Of a stretch of DNA of 6,859 bases, positions 5,292 through 6,859 are shown piece after piece. Both the position numbers and the translations under genes were made by a program. A model generated the notes under the pieces. The model did no database searches and was not told where the DNA came from. It worked only from the letters and a program-made list of their open reading frames with translations. How positions within the stretch are numbered: position 1 is the stretch's first letter; the number at the start of each line of letters is the position of its first letter. This stretch comes from CAYFSC01 sp964345695 (GTDB lineage: Bacteria > Bacteroidota > Rhodothermia > Rhodothermales > Salinibacteraceae): positions 1 to 6,859 of the forward strand of contig CAYFSC010000161.1 in NCBI GenBank assembly GCA_964345695.1. Reading direction: 5' to 3'.

Positions 5292-5798
5292 ATGCTCTTC
5301 CCGACCAACCACGACGTGCTCATGCTCGACCGCTCGGCTACGTATCTCGCCCTTCCGCTGCTGCTTCTTGTCCTCTCGACATCGCCGGCGGCGGCGCAGC
5401 GAACGACCGGGGCCGTCGGATTTGGCGGCCAGCTCGGGGAGCCCACCGGCCTCACCCTCAAGGTATACAACGCGAACGCGCCCTCCTACGACTTTCTCGC
5501 GGCCTGGGACCTCGACGACTTCTTCTTCCTCAATGGCCATGCCTTGTTCGAGCACCGGATTGACGCGTCCAACATCGACCCGCAGCTGGAGTGGTTCGTC
5601 GGGCCGGGAGCGTTTGTCGGTGTCGTCGACAATCCCAGCGACGACGAGCTTGGGCTGGGGATCAGCGGAACGGCCGGGCTCAACTTGGTCTTCTCGCAGC
5701 AGGTGGAGCTGTACGTGCAGGTGACGCCTCGCATCGGCGTGGTGCCCGATACGGAAGGCGAGATCGGCGGTGGCCTGGGCCTTCGCTATTACTTCTGA
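5292..5798 (+). CDS. Small outer-membrane beta-barrel protein
   Basis: This 168-residue protein of unrecognised specific family starts with a signal peptide: a hydrophobic core YLALPLLLLVL (18-28) followed by a small-residue cleavage site SPAAA-Q near residue 35. The mature part of about 133 residues is built of alternating, Gly-rich amphipathic strands (roughly 39-60, 66-90, 98-112, 119-134, 137-151, 156-168) joined by Asp-rich turns. It ends GLGLRYYF, with the terminal Phe and alternating pattern of the signal recognised by the Bam assembly machinery. A six- to eight-stranded barrel in the outer membrane is the best reading; pore, enzyme or structural role is unknown. The ATG at 5292 is chosen on its Shine-Dalgarno; ATG 5322 would give a shorter, equally valid signal peptide. 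It is divergent from the ATPase gene, and its stop lies 6 bases from the stop of the convergent lipoprotein gene, with no hairpin between. Confidence 0.75.
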   Translation: MLFPTNHDVLMLDRSATYLALPLLLLVLSTSPAAAQRTTGAVGFGGQLGEPTGLTLKVYNANAPSYDFLAAWDLDDFFFLNGHALFEHRIDASNIDPQLEWFVGPGAFVGVVDNPSDDELGLGISGTAGLNLVFSQQVELYVQVTPRIGVVPDTEGEIGGGLGLRYYF

Positions 5799-5804
5799 GC
5801 GCCG

Positions 5805-6859
5805 CTACTTCCGGGCTGTCGTGCGATTCTGGGCCGGCGGCTTCCATCGGTAGAGCTCCAGCTGCGGCGTGGGCGCCGAGCGGGCAACGGCCAGCAGCAT
5901 CCCGTCGGGCGTGCGGCGCACGGCCAGGTCCCGTGGATAGTCGTTGCGCGAGCCCTCGCGGTTGCGCTCGGTGAGCGTTCGCACCAGCCGCCCGTCGCGG
6001 CCGTACACGTCGATGCGCAGCCAGCCGGGGCGCAGGTTGAGCACAAACAGACGGTCGCCCAGGGGCGCAGCCGAGACCGTCAGAAGGGGCGGTTTGGACG
6101 AGTCGCCCTGCAGAAACGAATAGCTACGCTCCAGCATGGGCGAGTCAAATCCCACCAAGGCCGTAGAGTCCGCGCTCGCGCTGTCATCGAAGTCCAGCGG
6201 CAGCACGTCGATCACCGGCCGGAACCCGGACAGGCTCAACAGCGAATCGCCCCAGGCCCGCAGAAAGCCGGCATGACGCCATGTGGGGCCGGAGAGCGGA
6301 GCCCGTGCGACGATGCGTCCACGGTCATCCAGTCGCCCGATGAAGTCCGGTGTCTCTTCGCCCACGACCTTCGCGTAGAGCGCCGCGTCGGTTGCCAGGG
6401 TGTAGACGAGGGTCTCCTCCGCCGGGCGCCGAAACGACACCGACTGCTGCGGCAGGCGGCGGCCGTCCACAACGAGGTCGAAGCGATCCGCCCCGGCGTT
6501 GAACACGACGACCGTGTCGCCCCGCACGCCGGCGATGTAGGGCACGTCGAAGGCCTCGGGACGCGTCGTCTGCTGCACCGTGCCGTTGGGGGCCACGGAG
6601 TACAACTGGTTGCGTTCCACGTCGGCCAGTACCAGCCGCCCATCCGGGAGGAAGCGGACCGTCCGCGGCAGGGTCATACGCGCATCGTCCGGCCCTCGCG
6701 TGGTCCACAGCCGCTGCAGGGTGTCGACGGGAACGGTCTGCGCGACGCGCCGCGAGAGCGAGTCCGCCGGCATCAGGGCCTGGTTGCGCTCTCGCTGGCA
6801 GCTGTGGGGCAGACAGCCGGTTGCCATCAACAGCAGCGCAAGCAAGAGCAGACCGCGGC
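5805..6859 (-). CDS. Lipoprotein with probable six-bladed beta-propeller (5' end off window)
   Basis: The frame is open to the right edge and stops with TAG at 5805-5807. A TTG at 6843-6845 could start a 346-residue protein, but the codons before it read Arg-Gly-Leu-Leu and continue the signal peptide, so the true start is probably just outside. A hydrophobic stretch ends in MATGC, a lipobox-like site; the Cys (codon 6813-6815) would be lipidated and anchor the protein to a membrane. The rest is made of repeats of about 35-45 residues with paired beta-strands and D-G-R/N-G turns, for example LPRTVRFLPDGRLVLADV (59-76 from the TTG), RIDVYGRDGRLVRTL (277-291) and RDLAVRRTPDGMLLAV (305-320). This fits an NHL-like or 6-bladed propeller lipoprotein of the sort common in Bacteroidota. 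No catalytic motif is seen, so the role (binding, scaffold) is unknown. Confidence 0.75.
   Translation of the reverse strand, partial: RGLLLLALLLMATGCLPHSCQRERNQALMPADSLSRRVAQTVPVDTLQRLWTTRGPDDARMTLPRTVRFLPDGRLVLADVERNQLYSVAPNGTVQQTTRPEAFDVPYIAGVRGDTVVVFNAGADRFDLVVDGRRLPQQSVSFRRPAEETLVYTLATDAALYAKVVGEETPDFIGRLDDRGRIVARAPLSGPTWRHAGFLRAWGDSLLSLSGFRPVIDVLPLDFDDSASADSTALVGFDSPMLERSYSFLQGDSSKPPLLTVSAAPLGDRLFVLNLRPGWLRIDVYGRDGRLVRTLTERNREGSRNDYPRDLAVRRTPDGMLLAVARSAPTPQLELYRWKPPAQNRTTARK

Noticed and set aside
5226..5555. A 109-codon minus-strand frame opposite the outer-membrane protein
   Set aside because: It is antisense to the signal peptide and first strands of a gene with a good Shine-Dalgarno, and has no recognisable features.
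5799..5804. A terminator between the convergent barrel and lipoprotein genes
   Set aside because: The stops are only 6 bases apart and no inverted repeat or T-run is visible around them.

Overview
The window is GC-rich, densely coding bacterial chromosome. Several things point to a Bacteroidota/Rhodothermota-type organism, possibly a halophile of the Salinibacter kind: most start codons lack a visible Shine-Dalgarno, non-ATG starts are plausible at several genes, some proteins are rich in Asp and Glu (notably the ATPase tail), and there is a cell-envelope beta-propeller lipoprotein and a small outer-membrane barrel. The taxonomic call is inference from style and gene families, not from a marker gene.

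Layout. Positions 1-390 (+) hold the C-terminal part of a PAP2-type phosphatase that begins off the left edge. Five genes then lie on the minus strand and read right to left: a MoxR/magnesium-chelatase-like AAA+ ATPase (3527-5056), an SSAT-like GNAT acetyltransferase (2903-3406), a soluble family 2 glycosyltransferase (2052-2807 or 2855), the branched-chain aminotransferase ilvE (1041-1976) and a QueD/PTPS-family protein (438-926). The last four are spaced 75-114 bases apart and may be one transcription unit. The 120-base gap after the ATPase holds an interrupted hairpin and a promoter-like TACAAT, so transcription may restart there. A 235-base divergent region (5057-5291) separates the ATPase from a small outer-membrane beta-barrel protein (5292-5798, +). 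That gene converges, with a 6-base gap, on a propeller-type lipoprotein (5805 to the right edge, -) whose start lies outside the window.

How the genes fit together. There is no obvious shared pathway. ilvE serves branched-chain amino acid metabolism. QueD would make a deazapurine or pterin precursor. The glycosyltransferase probably works on a polyprenyl-phosphate or envelope glycan, and the two right-hand genes are envelope proteins. The ATPase belongs to a family that usually works with a von Willebrand A partner, and none is present here. I see no tRNA, rRNA, insertion sequence, CRISPR array or phage gene, and no gene-free stretch over 300 bases. I found no convincing new multi-gene system. 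The items most worth a second look are the orphan AAA+ ATPase with its Asn-Glu Walker B and acidic-aromatic tail, and the folded intergenic element beside it.
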